Assembly: GCA_945859605.1 (NCBI GenBank)
Contig: OX243824.1
Coordinates: 28,827,581 to 28,891,580 of the forward strand
Direction of reading: 5' to 3'
Origin: Lumbricus rubellus
Taxonomy: Eukaryota; Annelida; Clitellata; Crassiclitellata; Lumbricidae
Length of the DNA stretch: 64,000 bases
Shown here: in pieces, positions 57,168-64,000 of the stretch
Position numbering within the stretch: the stretch's first letter is position 1
Layout: the number at the start of each line of letters is the position of its first letter
Translations under genes and position numbers: made by a program
The notes under the pieces: model-generated
Told to the model about the DNA's origin: nothing
Databases searched by the model: none
The model's input: only the letters and a program-made list of their open reading frames with translations

Positions 57168-59292
57168 TGTGTGTGTGTGTGTCTTTACTCCTCCGGCCCG
57201 TGGACTCCGACGTTTTGAAACCTCCATGTCCGGCCCCTCTCCAATCATCTACATGTACCATAGATAGACAGAACAGAACTATTTGGGGAAACACAGTTGA
57301 ACCTTGAATGAATTATGTGCGCTGTTAATGAGTGGAGGGGGCTAGGCACGTAGCGCGTTCTTGCAACCCACCATGACGGGCGGGTCTGGTTTTGGGGTGC
57401 TGAGTGACATAAGTAAGTAAGTAAGTAAGTATATTCTTTAATGTATCAGCTGCAAACGCACTCTGATTTCTTCTTTCTTCTTTCTCTCTTCCGTCAGTCA
57501 TGCGACGACGATGAGGCTTTCACATGACTTCTCCAGACACAAGCATATAAAAACACGATACATAAAAACAAATACAAGACAAATATGGCAGCCATCAACG
57601 GCGCCAATTAACTGAGACACAACATAAAAAACAAATACAATTACAAAGCTGGCAGCCAGGAACGGCGCCCATCAGAAACTCTAGTCTACGATGTTACAGA
57701 GTCTCTACGACAGACAGAGTCATACAGCCAGAAGGGGCGGGAAGGGTGGTTTACCTAAAGCCAATTGCTAAATCCACTCATGCCTATGTCACGGAATATT
57801 CTATCCCCCTTAAAGATATCCGGAAGTGGGAATGAATCAATCTATCCTGCTGACCTCCAGTCTGAAATAGTGCACATCTGACACAATATCGGGTCCGACG
57901 TCTGATAATTTATAGGTCTATGTGTTCTGCAGTGTTGTTACTGCTAATTCTAAACCAACAGCTGAGGTGCCATGGAGATGGGGAATAAAGAAAACCAGAC
58001 GCTGCAGAGAATAAAGACAATAATCCTACCCTTCAAGACGACTATGACTATTGTCCCAGTAATTAAAGTACATGAATTATTTTTGGGTGAGCAACTCGGG
58101 GGCCCCTGGGACCTCGGGGGCCCGTGGATTTTGTCCACCTTCGTTACATGGTTGTTACGCCACTGCTGTTGATATCATATTCAAGCGATCCATCATCCTC
58201 TAAAATTCCTCTTGACTGCCTGCCAGCATTGCTTGAATTCCGCCAATCTCAGCACTCATCTTGTCTTCAGCAGCAGCAACCATGGGTTCAACGCCGTAAG
58301 TGTCTGATGCCATCTTCACAACGCTCTTCCGTCGTCTTCTGTCCATTGCGGTGTGGCTCAGCTCTTGAAGCGATGCTCTGCCCCATTCGGTGATGTCGTC
58401 TAGCCACTCTCTACGAGGTCTTCCTCTCCTATTTTTACCATCAATTCGTCCGAACATTAACTAATGCTTTGATCTTTCTCTCGTCGCTTATTCTACAGAT
58501 GTGTTCAAACAATCCTAGCTTTCTCTGGATCAGTTTAGAATGAATAATTAGGTTCAATCTGATATATTGGACAAGATGCTCAGATTAAAAGGATTCAAGT
58601 TCATTCATTCATTTCAAGAATTTATATAGCGCCTCTTCAAGAAATCCACTCAGAAGCGCTCCCAGTCCAACCACGGTGAAACAAAAAGTCTTAAGGAGCT
58701 TGTAGAACACTGACGAGTCGACCCTAGGCAGCAGGCGCATCTGCAACGGGAGACTATTCCAGACAGAAGGACCTACAACTGAGAAAGCACGACGCTGACA
58801 GGTTGATGTTTCAACACGCGGGACCAAAAGCTTACCTCTATAAGTTATAAGGCGTCAAAGTTGTTGCATTTCTACAGGCCCACCCAGTAAAATAGGTTAG
58901 GTTGTCTAGGCTACAAATGACAGCGCTGACAAGCAACAACAAAATCTTTGACGGCTTTTGAATACATAAATGAACTAGAGCTGGATTTCAATTACCAGTA
59001 CAAATTTTAATCCGTCTTACAAAAAAACTCAGCACAACATCTCTAACCTTACCACCTTACCTACTCTGTCAAACAATTCTTTAGGTTGTATTAACAAGCT
59101 TACCAAGTAGGTCATGTTTGCAGCTCTTGGGTTTTCCACCTGTCTTCGATAGTAGTTGTGCCAGTGAAGGAACTCGGCTCTCTCCGAATGACTAATGCCT
59201 CGCTTGTAAACATTGGTTTTGAATACCACTTTAGGTGGCTGTGCTTCACAGCTCACTGCGATTAGCAGGAGGAGCAGCAAGTTAGCCAGCAT
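35915..59292 (-). CDS. CAP-superfamily (PI16/GLIPR1-like) surface protein, six exons
   Basis: Joined coding exons (minus): 59292-59104, 50087-49952, 45492-45383, 42990-42878, 41814-41684, 36834-35915; 1599 bases, 532 residues. Every junction is GT-AG and phases agree (0,1,0,2,1). Residues 1-~18 are a signal peptide (MLANLLLLLLIAVSCEAQ). The CAP domain follows: LHWHNYYRRQV, ELETAAFEWAVKC, IGQNIFVRA, RWFEEHSDYSF, KCGHYEQVAGAVVTHIGC and NIVCNYYPS, keeping the usual His, Glu and Cys positions. A short hinge has GEPCTACPDGYKVCEDKLC. Then comes a ~300-residue Ser/Thr/Pro stalk with PTSPDI repeats and a C-terminal ~29-residue hydrophobic end without a basic tail, suggesting a GPI signal or tail anchor. 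CAP proteins are secreted or surface proteins of varied function; the exact role is not deducible. The initiator is ATG 59290-59292; a longer frame would need TTG. Confidence 0.88.
37060..37500 (+). mobile_element. RTE-type LINE 3' fragment
   Basis: Plus strand text FAFEIRCYRRILHTRW, NIKQIIMERKLNFL, WFDDITNWCKME, then MAQDRDKWRRMVKHAIDTNG is the end of an RTE ORF with frame breaks, followed by an (ATG)n tail at 37460-37497. It lies in CAP intron 5, antisense to the gene. Confidence 0.8.
37500..38815. other. CAP intron 5 sequence; L2-like tail
   Basis: At 37630-37700 is a reverse L2-like 3' end (TTTATATAGCACCTCTTCAAG). The remainder shows nothing I can classify. Confidence 0.4.
38816..38890 (-). 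mobile_element. SINE/L2-type 3' tail fragment
   Basis: TATAGCACCCTTCAAGATTTTCACTCAGAAGCACTCC matches, in reverse, the tails at 21430-21470 and 48980-49015, including ACTGAATCGGAGTTT and CAAAGCGC, so it is part of the same SINE family. Confidence 0.65.
38905..39797. repeat. 30-bp satellite, about 29 units, in CAP intron 5
   Basis: Unit CACACAGACATGTAACAATC + GTAAACTTAC. Most units differ at one or two bases. Two identical 60-bp blocks (39121 and 39241) show a 120-bp higher-order repeat. The unit is 30 bp without stops, so both strands are open for over 300 codons, which I read as a by-product. In the sense of the host gene the unit reads ACATGTCTGTGTG-GTAAGTTTAC; see findings. Confidence 0.95.
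40245..40450. repeat. 41-bp tandem repeat
   Basis: ATCCATTGCTTTGTAACTTG CGTACTGCACCACTTGTCCTT in about five nearly identical units. Confidence 0.9.
40450..40890 (+). mobile_element. LINE 3' coding fragment (CR1/L2-like)
   Basis: Plus strand: RLDWILHSAAHLIGRISKY, DTLPWLPDTQRISYTIAVL, HRALRSSATGV and, after a break, LLKSNLYYHGWAL. This is the standard C-terminal end of a CR1/L2-like ORF. The 41-bp repeat adjoins its 5' side. Confidence 0.75.
40900..41680. other. CAP intron 5 sequence, AT-rich
   Basis: ATT runs at about 41125-41165 and 41257-41282. Nothing else recognised. Confidence 0.5.
41684..41814 (-). CDS. CAP gene exon 5 (hinge)
   Basis: Acceptor TTTTTTCTACAG, donor GTGAGT. Encodes AITTNWYRNNENKL... 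to EEGEPCTACPDGYKVCEDKLC. The Gly-Asn expected after CNYxPx is Ala-Ile here. Confidence 0.88.
41820..42870. other. CAP intron 4
   Basis: Nothing recognised beyond AT-rich unique sequence. Confidence 0.5.
42878..42990 (-). CDS. CAP gene exon 4
   Basis: Acceptor TTTGCAG, donor GTATGT. Encodes VAGAVVTHIGCAIVYC to NIVCNYYP and two bases of Ser. Confidence 0.92.
43147..43775. mobile_element. hAT-type MITE with 8-bp target duplication
   Basis: Element 43155-43767 (613 bp): CAGTGCCAGATTAACTATGG...AAAAAGTTAATCCGGCACTG, with GCGCCAGGCCT near both ends. Perfect TTGAAGCA duplications at 43147-43154 and 43768-43775. No transposase. In CAP intron 3. Confidence 0.92.
44061..45032. mobile_element. Mariner-like MITE, sister of 21800-22977
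   Basis: Element 44063-45030 (968 bp), TA on each side, ends CAGGGTGCAGC and CCGCACCCTG. Long mirrored arms share CGTTTTTTGACGATTC and AGTTATGCCACTTTTAGTGA with the sister copy. In CAP intron 3. Confidence 0.88.
45035..45380. other. CAP intron 3, remainder
   Basis: Nothing recognised. Confidence 0.45.
45383..45492 (-). CDS. CAP gene exon 3
   Basis: Acceptor GTTTAG, donor GTAACG. Encodes EYSVQHAVFRWFEEHSDY to KCGHYEQ, with the Trp-x-x-Glu and Cys-Gly-His-Tyr CAP motifs. Confidence 0.92.
45500..45925. other. CAP intron 2, near exon 3
   Basis: Nothing recognised. Confidence 0.45.
45930..46840 (-). mobile_element. RTE-type LINE, RT end to 3' region
   Basis: Minus strand: ERIMRRAGLEEATEGVRI, NNLRYADDTTLLAGK (RT motif C), NVKKTKVM, then after an in-frame stop ETIEVVSSFTFLGSMTEKEG, FPVVLYGCETWTK, and broken text to about 45940. 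5'-truncated, at least two frame breaks. In CAP intron 2, same orientation as the gene. Confidence 0.85.
46845..47560. repeat. CAP intron 2 with (AATC)n microsatellite
   Basis: (CAAT)n at 47086-47128. Rest unclassified. Confidence 0.6.
47565..47688. mobile_element. Partial copy of the ACCGTGG-type TIR element
   Basis: CACCGTGATTTAAAAAAACT AAGCCAAACTGTTTTTCATATATCT matches the left end of 10291-11157, then GGACCAAGAATATGA. It breaks off where the next element starts. Confidence 0.65.
47689..48554. mobile_element. TIR element with ATATTCG subterminal repeats
   Basis: Left end GGGTTTCAAGCATAGATTGAGTATTCG and inverse right end (CGAATACTCAATCTATGGTTTGAAGCCC). Both ends are followed by repeats of AATATTCACGAATATT. 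No clear target duplication or transposase. Likely a non-autonomous DNA transposon. Confidence 0.65.
48555..48835. other. CAP intron 2, nothing recognised
   Basis: Short unclassified stretch. Confidence 0.4.
48838..49025 (+). mobile_element. tRNA-derived SINE, 5'-truncated
   Basis: CGTTGCCTTGCAGCCGGAAGG, B box GGTTCGAATCC, GGGCAAGTC, then the tail CAGGAGCGCTTCTGAGTAGG. Same family as 21255-21480. Confidence 0.8.
49050..49680. repeat. Unclassified retroposon-like segment ending in (GAT)n
   Basis: GTCCTGGGCACGACGTTAAA, CATGCACAGGCCAGTCAGGA and GGCATTGAGCCC-like repeats precede a GAT-rich run at 49640-49665. The run suggests a LINE-type tail, but no protein motif is secure. Confidence 0.35.
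49952..50087 (-). CDS. CAP gene exon 2
   Basis: Acceptor CTTGTAG, donor GTAAGC. Encodes LYHKELETAAFEWAVKC through IGQNIFVRA plus the first base of a Gly codon. Confidence 0.9.
51137..51206 (+). mobile_element. L2-like LINE/SINE 3' tail insertion
   Basis: GAGCGCCTCTGAGTAGATAT CTTGAAGAGGCGCTATATAA ATTCTCAG plus (AATG)n interrupts the RT frame of the RTE copy: the text before (QRANIRTD) and after (GLTSPWFRV) joins when it is removed. Only ~70 bp, so it is extremely 5'-truncated. Confidence 0.8.
52875..54194. mobile_element. hAT element (Charlie-like ends), 8-bp target duplication
   Basis: Element 52883-54186 (1304 bp): CAGCGGTTCTCAACC...GGTTGAGAACCGCTG, with GCGACCCC/GGGGTCGC just inside. Perfect duplications GCATAGGC at 52875-52882 and 54187-54194. 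This terminus is the well-known type of Charlie-like hAT elements. No transposase; the interior is filled with the ~115-bp repeat at 53150-53720. Confidence 0.93.
53150..53725. repeat. ~115-bp degenerate tandem repeat
   Basis: Units with TTTCCGCACTGCAATGGTAAC, AAGCTGTCATTCTAACGAAAT and TCATTTGAGTGCTGATA. Same family as 32195-32720. Confidence 0.75.
54840..55285. repeat. 223-bp imperfect tandem duplication upstream of the RTE copy
   Basis: GTTGATTCACCGTTG...CAGGTTGGACCCGGCATGCGCCTCATCAT (54851 on) recurs as GTTGATTAACCGTTG...CAGGTTGGACCTAGTATGCGCCTAATCAT (55074 on), spacing 223 bp. It lies just 5' of the RTE copy at 50.2-54.8 kb and may be its 5' UTR. Confidence 0.6.
55286..55565. repeat. 139-bp exact-looking tandem duplication
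   Basis: GCTGTAGACCTGTTCCTTTG to CATATGTCCAACGATGC, two copies starting 55286 and 55425. It is the 3' untranslated end of the adjoining RTE fragment on the minus strand. Confidence 0.9.
55745..56040 (-). mobile_element. tRNA-derived SINE or tRNA-like element
   Basis: The minus strand shows TAGCTCACTTGAGAGCGCGC (A-box-like D-arm region) at about 56000-56020, then GACCCTGGTTCGAGCCTCAC (B box GGTTCGAGCCT) at about 55950-55970, spaced as in a tRNA, followed by a unique body to about 55745. No full cloverleaf was verified. Confidence 0.6.
56466..56536. mobile_element. 63-bp TTAA-flanked palindromic MITE
   Basis: TTAA-CCCTTTAATGC...GCATTAAAGGG-TTAA; element 56470-56532. piggyBac-like by target and CCCTTT end, inserted in the RTE fragment. 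Confidence 0.7.
56614..58173. mobile_element. hAT-type element with 8-bp target duplication
   Basis: Element 56622-58165 (1544 bp): CAGTGGCGTAACAACC...GGTTGTTACGCCACTG, a 16-bp inverted repeat; GGGGGCCCGTGGA near both ends. Perfect CTGTTGAT duplications at 56614-56621 and 58166-58173. No transposase. A GT microsatellite (57118-57182) and an RTE tail are inside. Confidence 0.93.
57470..57540 (-). mobile_element. Minimal RTE 3' tail copy
   Basis: TTCTTCTTTCTCTCTTCCGT CAGTCATGCGACGACGATGA to CTCCAGAC is nearly identical to 23040-23103, the RTE 3' end. A ~65-bp 5'-truncated insertion. Confidence 0.85.
58185..58500 (-). mobile_element. RTE-type LINE C-terminal fragment
   Basis: Minus strand: GKNRRGRPRREWLDDITEWG, LQELSHTAMDRRR, VVKMASDTYGVEPM. 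This is the standard ORF end. Confidence 0.85.
58595..58865 (-). mobile_element. L2-like LINE 3' end
   Basis: Minus strand: QRRAFSVVGPSVWNSLPLQM, FYKLLKTFCF, then the tail ending GGCGCTATATAAATTC and (AATG)n. C-terminal fragment with a genuine 3' end. Confidence 0.85.
58870..59100. other. CAP intron 1, adjacent to exon 1
   Basis: Nothing recognised. Confidence 0.4.
59104..59292 (-). CDS. CAP gene exon 1 (signal peptide, first CAP helix)
   Basis: Ends ...NMTYL followed by donor GTAAGC. Upstream, TTTGTTTTTGTTTAG at about 59310-59325 (minus sense) could be an acceptor of a 5' UTR intron. Confidence 0.88.
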
Positions 59293-59299
59293 TTCACAA

Positions 59300-59960
59300 T
59301 TCAATCTTTGCTAAACAAAAACAAACAATCATGTTAGGTACTTTTATCCACTCAAAGCCTGATTACTGCAATTCCCTGTTCTTAACCCTCATCCGAACAA
59401 GTGAAAATCCAACTTAATTTGAACAAAGAGGTCTGGCCAGACCCCCTTTGATGCGGATTTTTCATATGTAATTGTGTTTTTATATGTCAATTTTGTAAGA
59501 TGATATCAGAATAACTAAAAACAACAATGTATCAGTCTCTATATGCAACATAAATCATTTTAATGATGAATTTTAAACTAAATTTCAGTTACTTTAATTG
59601 CGACGGTTTGTCATACGTCATACATGTTGGATCGAATCAATAATTGTCTATCTATCAATTTTGAAAATCATAATTCTAGTAAAAGTTACTATTGAATGCT
59701 GTTATGTTAAAAGTCAGCATGACTGTTTTCTAGAAAATACATATGAAAAAATTAATGGAATATGCCTATACCTAAATAGCAAGCATATATCATAGTGTAT
59801 TAGCTGTTGCTTTCGGATTTGAAGGCCTATGATGATGTCTTTCATCTCTGCTGCTACGAAACTCTCAAAATTATCTTAAATATTCTCAATGTGTCCGTAT
59901 TCTTATATTCCACATTTTTTGTGCAACAGAGCATGTCCTCTTGGCAGTGCTTTTGACTGC
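59300..59960. other. Between CAP exon 1 and the upstream gene's last exon
   Basis: AT-rich. On the minus strand it should contain the 3' UTR of the upstream gene and the promoter and 5' UTR of the CAP gene. No TATA box or polyadenylation signal could be fixed. Confidence 0.4.
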
Positions 59961-59965
59961 CAAAC

Positions 59966-60174
59966 CTATCCGGATATTGACTTGTATTCTGGTCTCTCGG
60001 CTTCATCAGTATCAACAGTTTCGTCATCCTTATCTTCACTATCAGGTCCAGTGTCATCATCATGTTCATCATCATCTTCAATTTCAACATTGTTTTCATC
60101 ATAAGAAACATCTGAAGGTTGTTCTTCAGTCATTGGCAACTCTTCACTTTTGCTTTTATTGCAGCAGCAATAAG
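59966..60174 (-). CDS. Terminal exon: Cys-rich then acidic tail of an upstream gene
   Basis: Minus strand, acceptor CCTCCTATCTTCAG directly before 60174, a 2-base start, then 68 codons to TAG at 59966-59968. It begins Y-C-C-C-N-K-S-K-S-E-E and continues very acidic (EIEDDDEHDDD, DSEDKDDETVDTDEAE). A cysteine cluster followed by a charged tail is typical of the cytoplasmic end of a single-pass membrane protein, but no membrane segment is in this exon, so that is inference. Earlier exons would lie beyond 60190; an RTE copy fills the intron next to it. The gene is on the same strand as the CAP gene, ~670 bp upstream. It is not the CAP gene's own 5' exon, because it ends in a stop. Confidence 0.6.
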
Positions 60175-60182
60175 CTGAAGAT

Positions 60183-62560
60183 AGGAGGAAGCATGTTTAA
60201 ACACAAGATTATTCACAAGAAAACATGGAGATCTCCAGATGGGAAAACCACGCACCAGATTGACCACATTTGCATTTCCAAGAGGTGGGCATCGGCGTTA
60301 CAAGATGTGAGGGCGTACAGAGGAGCTGATGCTGTCTCGGACCATCACCTGGTCAATGCAATATTAAAACTCAAGTTGAAGAGATGGGGTAGAAGACGGG
60401 AGCATGCCGTTGTAGATGTGGCCAAACTGTGCAGAACAGAGACACAGGATAGATTCCAGCTGGAATTAAAGAACCGATTTGAAATATTAGGCGAACAGGA
60501 GCAAGAAGATGAGACTGTGGAGGAAAGTTGGGAGAAGATGAAAACTACGATCAATGGAGCGGCAAGAGATGTTCTTGGACTAAGAAGAGGAACGAGAAAG
60601 GGAAAATGGATTAGCGAGGATACATGGAGAGCAATCGATGAACGCAGAGAGCTCAAGAACAGGAGAGAACAAGCGTACAGTAGAGGAGATGATGCAACAA
60701 ATATATGCGAAGACTACCGGAGCAAAGACAAAGAGGTCAAGAGCCGATGCAGAAAAGACAAAAAGGCATGGACAGAGGCACGACTGGAGGAGGCGGAAGT
60801 TGCGGCAAAGATCGGAGATTCCAAAACACTGTATAAGATCACAAAGGAGATAACAGGAAAAATCACGCAGAGGATGCCCGTCAAAGGAGCTACCGGGAAC
60901 ACACTCAGAACACATGAGGAACAAGCGGCAAGATGGAGAGAACATTTTGACAAGATCTTGAATTGCCCGGAACCGGAGATCACGCACGATTTCACCCGTG
61001 ACCACTGCCCGCCAACCTTGGATGTGGATGTAGACGTCATCAAAGTGAAAGAGGTAGAGGAAGCGGTGAAAAGACTAAAGAATGGGAAATCTGCAGGAAT
61101 TGATGACATACAACCGGAACTGCTAAAAAATGGAGGAAAAGAGATGATTAAGGTATTAACACACTTGTGCAATGCAATTTGGAACACTGGGGAAGTGCCA
61201 AGAGATTGGTGCGACGGGATTATAATACCGATCCCAAAGAAGGGGAACCTTAGTGATTGTAATAACTGGAGAGGAATAACGTTGCTATCCATACCGGGGA
61301 AAGTTCTAGCCAGCATAATTCTAAAGAGAATTCAAGAGGCGGTAGATGGCTTGCTAAGACAACAACAGGCGGGTTTTAGAAAGGGCAGATCTTGCTGTGA
61401 ACAGATATTTGCATTAAGGCAAATCATAGAGAAATGCGAGGCAGGAAATGCAAATATACTCATCAACTTCATAGATTTTCAGAAGGCATTTGACAGTGTG
61501 CAGAGACCGGCGGTATGGAGCATTCTTGAACAGCACGGAATACCAGCAAAGATTGTAGACATCATTAAAGGAATGTACAAGGAAAGTAGATGCACGGTGA
61601 GAGTGGATGGGAAACTGGGCGAGTGGTTTCGGATCATCACTGGGGTAAGGCAGGGATGCATTTTGTCACCTTTGTTGTTTTTGATAACAATTGACTGGGT
61701 GATGAGACGAAGCACAGAAGAGGAGGGATGGGCCTGAAGTGGGGAGAGGATGGGAAGATGGCAGATTTGGATTTCGCGGATGATATAGCACTACTGGAGG
61801 ATTCATGGGAGGGAATGAGAAAACTCACGGGCTGTGTAGAGAAGCAGGCAGGCTTGGTCGGTTTAAGGATCAATACTTCAAAGACAAAGATCATGAAAAT
61901 AGAAAAATGGGAAACGTCAGAGTGCATCAAGGTCAGGGAGGATGTGTTGGAGGAGGTGGAAGACTTCTGCTACCTGGGAAGTGTGATTGCGAACAATGGC
62001 AATTGCGATAAGGATATCCGATCCAGATTAGGAAAGGCGAATACGATATTTGGGCGATTAAACAACATATGGAGGGACAAGGGGCTCAGTATAACAACAA
62101 AGACAAGATTATATAGAGCATTGGTGCTGACAGTGTTGCTGTATGGAGCGGAGACATGGTCGGTGACCAAAGCAAACATGAAGAGGCTAGAGGCAGCTCA
62201 TCATAGATGGCAGAGGAGGATACTGGGGATTACTTGGAAGGATAAAATCAGAAATGAAGACGTAAGGAAAAGAACATCTATGGAGAAATTGGAGGAGATG
62301 ATGAAGAAATTGCGTCTGCGGTGGTTGGGACATCTACACAGATCAAATGAGGAAAGAATTGCGAAGCAGTCAATGCACTGGACTCCGACTGGATGGAGAA
62401 GAAGACGAGGTCGACCAAGAAAGACCTGGCGGGATATGGTGATGCAAGACCTGGAAGACGGCGGAATGACGTGGGAGGCGGCCAGGACAGCTGCAGAGGA
62501 CAGAGTGACGTGGAGGACCTGTGTCGCCCGATGCACTACAAATGCGTGGAAGGACTAAGG
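60183..62560 (+). mobile_element. RTE-type LINE, endonuclease end through C-terminus, one frameshift
   Basis: From about 60192: TWRSPDGKTTHQIDHI and GADAVSDHHLV (endonuclease end), then NGKSAGIDDIQPELLKNGG, IIIPIPKKGNLSDCNNWRGI, QQQAGFRKGRSCCEQI, FIDFQKAFDSV, GVRQGCILSPLLF, a frame change at about 61727 (EEEG then MGLKWGEDG), DLDFADDIALL (catalytic Asp pair), CYLGSVIANNGNC, LLYGAETWS, LRLRWLGHLHR and GRPRKTWRDM, stop at 62558. Only one frame break in 2.4 kb, so this is a fairly young, 5'-truncated copy. Confidence 0.93.
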
Positions 62561-62609
62561 TAAGGTTGCTCTCACTGTCAAAACTGTGATTATTGTACAG
62601 TCTCAGTCA

Positions 62610-62835
62610 GTATTATCTTCTTACTTAGCACTTAGTCCGTCCTTGCGCTGGCAGCGCATCGGGCGACACAGCCTCTCCACGTTATCCTGTCTTCTGCAGT
62701 CATCCGAGCATCCTCCCACGTCATTCCGCCGTCTTCCAAATCCTGAGTAACCGTGCTTCGCCAGGTCTTTCTGGGTCTTTCTCGACTCCTTTTCCATCCC
62801 GTCGGCGTCCAATCCAGTATCTGCTTTAGATTTCT
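62610..62835 (-). mobile_element. RTE 3' fragment inverted relative to its neighbour
   Basis: The reverse complement matches the end of the 60.2-62.6 kb copy (GGATGGAAAAG, AGAAAGACCTGGCG, GGCGGAATGACGTGGGAGG, TGTGTCGCCCGATGC). The two copies are tail to tail, ~50 bp apart. Confidence 0.85.
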
Positions 62836-62934
62836 CTCCTCTTCAGTACCTTCTTATCACTAAACCGATTTGGTAGTTTAGATACATGTGCTAATTGTAC
62901 CTCAGCAGTATAGGAACAAAGTCATACCCCTCTC

Positions 62935-62946
62935 CCCTCTCCCCCC

Positions 62947-62987
<41 letters not shown>

Positions 62988-63026
62988 GTCTGTCTGTCTG
63001 TCTCTCCTCTCTCTCTCTCTCTCAAC
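62935..63026. repeat. CT microsatellite
   Basis: (CT)n with short TGTC interruptions. Confidence 0.95.
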
Positions 63027-64000
63027 GGTTGGTCACAAGTCATCTAAAATTCTCTAATGGAGTCATATCCAACACAGCACCATGCCTCTGGAATGATCTG
63101 CCACCTGAATTCCAGTGATACCGCTCCTTGGTTTTTTTCCCCAAGATCTTGGCTTTCTCAATCGTATCTTGGGATATTGGCTTTTCAAAGGACCTTGGCT
63201 TTTTTAGTTGGCTTCTTTTTCCGTCCACTAAATAACAATAATCTTAGCAATAATCCACTAAATAACAATAATCTAAGCCATAATCCACTAAATAACAATA
63301 ATCAGCAGTAATATACCGGTAACTATGGTTCAATCTACTGACTAGGATTTATTCGACTTAAAATTATTCTCTGAACTGTTTGGTCTCTGCAAATTAGTTA
63401 TTTGTGACTTCGCGTGCAATTTCGAGAGATTCCTCGCAAAATCGCAAATAACTTCATAAAGATAAATGACAAATTGATCACAGATAGGCTACTTATTTAA
63501 TAACAATTGATAGACATTAATCTTAGAAATGCAAACAAATCAGGATCACACAAAAGCACAAAAAATTCTGAACTCAAGAAAACAGTGCAACTAAAGTGAA
63601 GATGACGTTTATTTCTCAAAACTAGTGCACTATGTTCCAAAATGTTGTTAGTATGTTAGAAAATCAACGAACGGAATCAATAATTATTTATTAACAATTT
63701 AACATACATTAATTTCAGCATTAAGTATACATAATTTCATAAACATCACAATTTATCGGATAAAATAGATTCTGTTGAAATAAAATAGGTGACATAGTCA
63801 ATAATTATTAACTTGGCCTTTCTTGGCTTTTTTTAGACCCCCTCTTGGCTTATTCTTAATTTTGGAGCGGTATCACTGCTAAATTCCACTCATTTTCACT
63901 TCCTCCTCCATCATTGCTAATCACATACCATCGCCTTTCTCAGGCCCCTCTATCCATCACACCTTGAGTTTTTCATTTGAAATTGAAGTAACGCCTCTTC
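63027..64000 (+). mobile_element. L2/CR1-type LINE C-terminal fragment, split by a hAT element
   Basis: Plus strand LVTSHLKFSNGVISNTAPCL WNDLPPEF runs into the insertion and resumes after 63886 with FSLPPPSLLITYH and LSQAPLS, the usual C-terminal order. It continues past the window end with the tail ACGCCTCTTC. Confidence 0.8.
63105..63886. mobile_element. hAT-type MITE, 8-bp target duplication (one mismatch)
   Basis: Element 63113-63878 (766 bp): CAGTGATACCGCTCC...GGAGCGGTATCACTG. Flanks CTGAATTC (63105-63112) and CTAAATTC (63879-63886). Both ends contain CTTGGCTTTTT-type text. Three 29-bp repeats CCACTAAATAACAATAATC at about 63226-63302. No transposase. Confidence 0.88.

Noticed and set aside
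59941..60180. N-terminal 80 codons of the long plus-strand frame at 59941
   Set aside because: Antisense to the acidic terminal exon; the LINE text begins only at about 60192.

Overview
The window is eukaryotic nuclear DNA from an animal. It has spliced genes with long introns, almost no contiguous coding sequence, a dense load of non-LTR retrotransposons and TA-, TTAA- and 8-bp-target DNA transposons, and many micro- and minisatellites. The abundance of the palindrome TAGGCCTA and its 7-bp relatives TAGGCTA/TAGCCTA, with RTE- and L2/CR1-type LINEs and tRNA-SINEs carrying L2-like tails, makes me think of a marine deuterostome such as an echinoderm. That is an impression, not a proof.

Host genes. 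(1) A six-exon minus-strand gene (exons between 59292 and 35915, all junctions GT-AG and phase-consistent) encodes a 532-aa secreted or surface CAP/CRISP-superfamily protein of the PI16/GLIPR1 type: signal peptide, CAP domain, short Cys-rich hinge, long Ser/Thr/Pro stalk and a C-terminal hydrophobic anchor. (2) A single-exon minus-strand gene (7231-8721) encodes a 496-aa protein with conserved-looking ends and a low-complexity middle; I do not recognise it. (3) A terminal exon (59966-60174, minus) encodes a Cys-rich then acidic tail of a gene whose other exons lie outside the window or are not visible.

Layout. 1-9 kb: LINE fragments, small hAT MITE, minisatellite, foldback element with a piggyBac-type MITE inside, then gene 2. 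9-18 kb: SINE, TA-flanked element, tandem repeats, LINE tails. 18.7-24.3 kb: a hAT element (8-bp target duplication) carrying a pogo-like element, which itself carries further inverted-repeat elements and a SINE. 25-35.5 kb: a nested pile in which an RTE LINE was hit by two L2 copies; one L2 was hit by a young Gypsy-type LTR element (25634-30750) and the other by a foldback element and a 2.1-kb TIR element. 35.9-59.3 kb: the CAP gene, whose introns hold a 30-bp satellite, MITEs and a nearly complete RTE copy. 60-64 kb: RTE copies and an L2 copy split by a hAT element.

The most interesting signal is a class of micro-insertion. At twelve places where the pre-insertion sequence can be inferred independently (paired LTRs, a target-site duplication, tandem-repeat units, LINE reading frames, terminal inverted repeats), a TA dinucleotide has become TA-GGCC-TA (6 bp added) or TA-GGC-TA / TA-GCC-TA (5 bp added). 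This gives a testable origin for the TAGGCCTA words that pervade the window. Second is the LTR element, whose long polyprotein frame starts inside the LTR, so about 164 gag codons are LTR-encoded.
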